Source of the DNA: Eulemur rufifrons
Lineage: Eukaryota; Chordata; Mammalia; Primates; Lemuridae
Reading direction: 5' to 3'
Length of the DNA: 64,000 nucleotides
Assembly: GCF_041146395.1 (NCBI RefSeq)
Contig: NC_090999.1
Location: forward strand, 66,655,001 to 66,719,000
Shown piece by piece: positions 63,023 through 64,000 of this stretch. Below the pieces are notes generated by a model that saw only the letters and a program-made list of their open reading frames with translations, did not search any database and was not told where the DNA came from. The position numbers and the translations under genes are program-made. The number at the start of each line of letters is the position of its first letter. The first letter of the stretch is position 1.

Positions 63023-64000
63023 AAAGTTAGATCTATTTTTCAATTTTAGTAGTTACGTTCAGATCAAAATCTGGATGTAAGTTTAGTAATATACCATTTC
63101 TTGGTTTGCAATCCTAGTTATATCGATCAATTCCATAAAATTTACATTGTATTTAATGGACTCTAGCTTTACTTTTTCTGTATAAGTGCCTGAAGATTTT
63201 TAAAAAATTATCAAAATGTTGTTAAAATATGTCAGTGTTTACAACCTTTAGCAGACATTTAGGTTTCTTTCTTAAGATTTTGGTTGCTTAATTCCTCTTT
63301 TGCCTTCTGAATAAGAAAAATGATTCTATTCAAGCACTCCCTCCTCCCCCATATGAAACAAGGGAGGTGACCCTAAACTCAGCACTTCTAGACTCTGCTT
63401 TGTCTAAGAAATCAGTCATGGTAATCTCATTTTCATGTCCAGTGATTGGCTTGGAAATGTACAAAATACAGTTCTTGCAAATGAGACCTAAGGAGAAGTC
63501 TAATGGGGGATTTCTGAGGAAAGTTTCCTTGCTCTCAAGAAAGAGACTGCAGCTATCTTTTTGACCACATGGCAGCTGGGATTTGGGAAAATTGCTCATA
63601 CAGCTGATCACAGAGTGGAGAGAGAGCAAGAAGGGCTCTTGATGAGGTTGGGGAGTTGTGACTGAAGATTGTCTTATCTCAGGATTTGTTATATGACATG
63701 ATAAATTTCTTTATTGTTTAAACTAGTTTGATTCAAGGTTTTGGCCTTCATATCCAGAGCATCTGAACTAGTTCCTTCCTAAAAACCTTTCACTTATTTG
63801 GCTGAATCTTTTTGCTAAAGTCTAAGCTCTACACAAACTCTGTTGGATAACTATTTTGCTTTCCTTCATGCTCTAAACATTTCTTAACTTGATGTAACTT
63901 CAAACATTACTAATTAATGCAGAATGTGTGTGCTACAAATGGGTTATGAGGGTAATGAGATATTGACTCCTTCGGTCCTTAGAGTGGCTGGAAACCTTGT
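63023..64000. other. Intergenic, nothing recognised
   Basis: No exon of the human downstream neighbour LNPEP and no CpG-rich promoter is seen before the window ends. Confidence 0.4.

Overview
The window is nuclear DNA from a primate, most likely a strepsirrhine and probably a lemur. Several Alu elements share an internal stretch after the A-rich linker (CTAAAAATATATATAGAAAA type) that I associate with lemur and loris Alus. The L1 3' ends also look strepsirrhine. The species call is inference; the repeats and the gene are read directly.

One protein-coding gene is present, and its whole coding region is here: ERAP2 (endoplasmic reticulum aminopeptidase 2, M1 zinc metallopeptidase) on the + strand. 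I assembled 18 coding exons (exons 2-19 in human numbering) from 18095 to 54428. All have GT/AG junctions with compatible phases and together give 954 codons plus TAA. If the codon matching the human initiator is counted, the total is 960, the human length, so human residue numbers apply directly. Catalytic residues are intact: GAMEN 334-338, HELAH 370-374, E393 and Y455. So are the S1 specificity residue D198 and the cysteine pairs C421/C460 and C759/C766.

Layout: 1-15 kb is intergenic, with an ERV-type solo LTR, old L2/L1/MIR/MER5 repeats and a young Alu. A candidate promoter with an IRF/ISRE-like site lies near 15.3 kb. Exon 2 with part of the 5'UTR is at 17.95-18.65 kb. Exons 3-19 run to 54.4 kb, separated by introns carrying further Alus, L1 3' ends, MIRs and L2. 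The 3'UTR probably reaches about 55.7 or 56.5 kb. From there to 64 kb is intergenic repeats: an Alu, a MIR, a long antisense L1M fragment and a MaLR-like LTR. The relatives ERAP1 and LNPEP, which flank ERAP2 in human, are not seen.

Points of most interest: the human initiator ATG is GTG here, so translation should begin at codon 7. Residue 392 is Asn, combined with an intact exon 10 donor, a pairing that is uncommon in humans. A cryptic donor with an in-frame stop lies 44 nt inside intron 10. Exon 10 is flanked by oppositely oriented Alus. The exon 11 donor is poor. I found no wholly new system: this is an ordinary gene locus with unusual splicing and initiation features.
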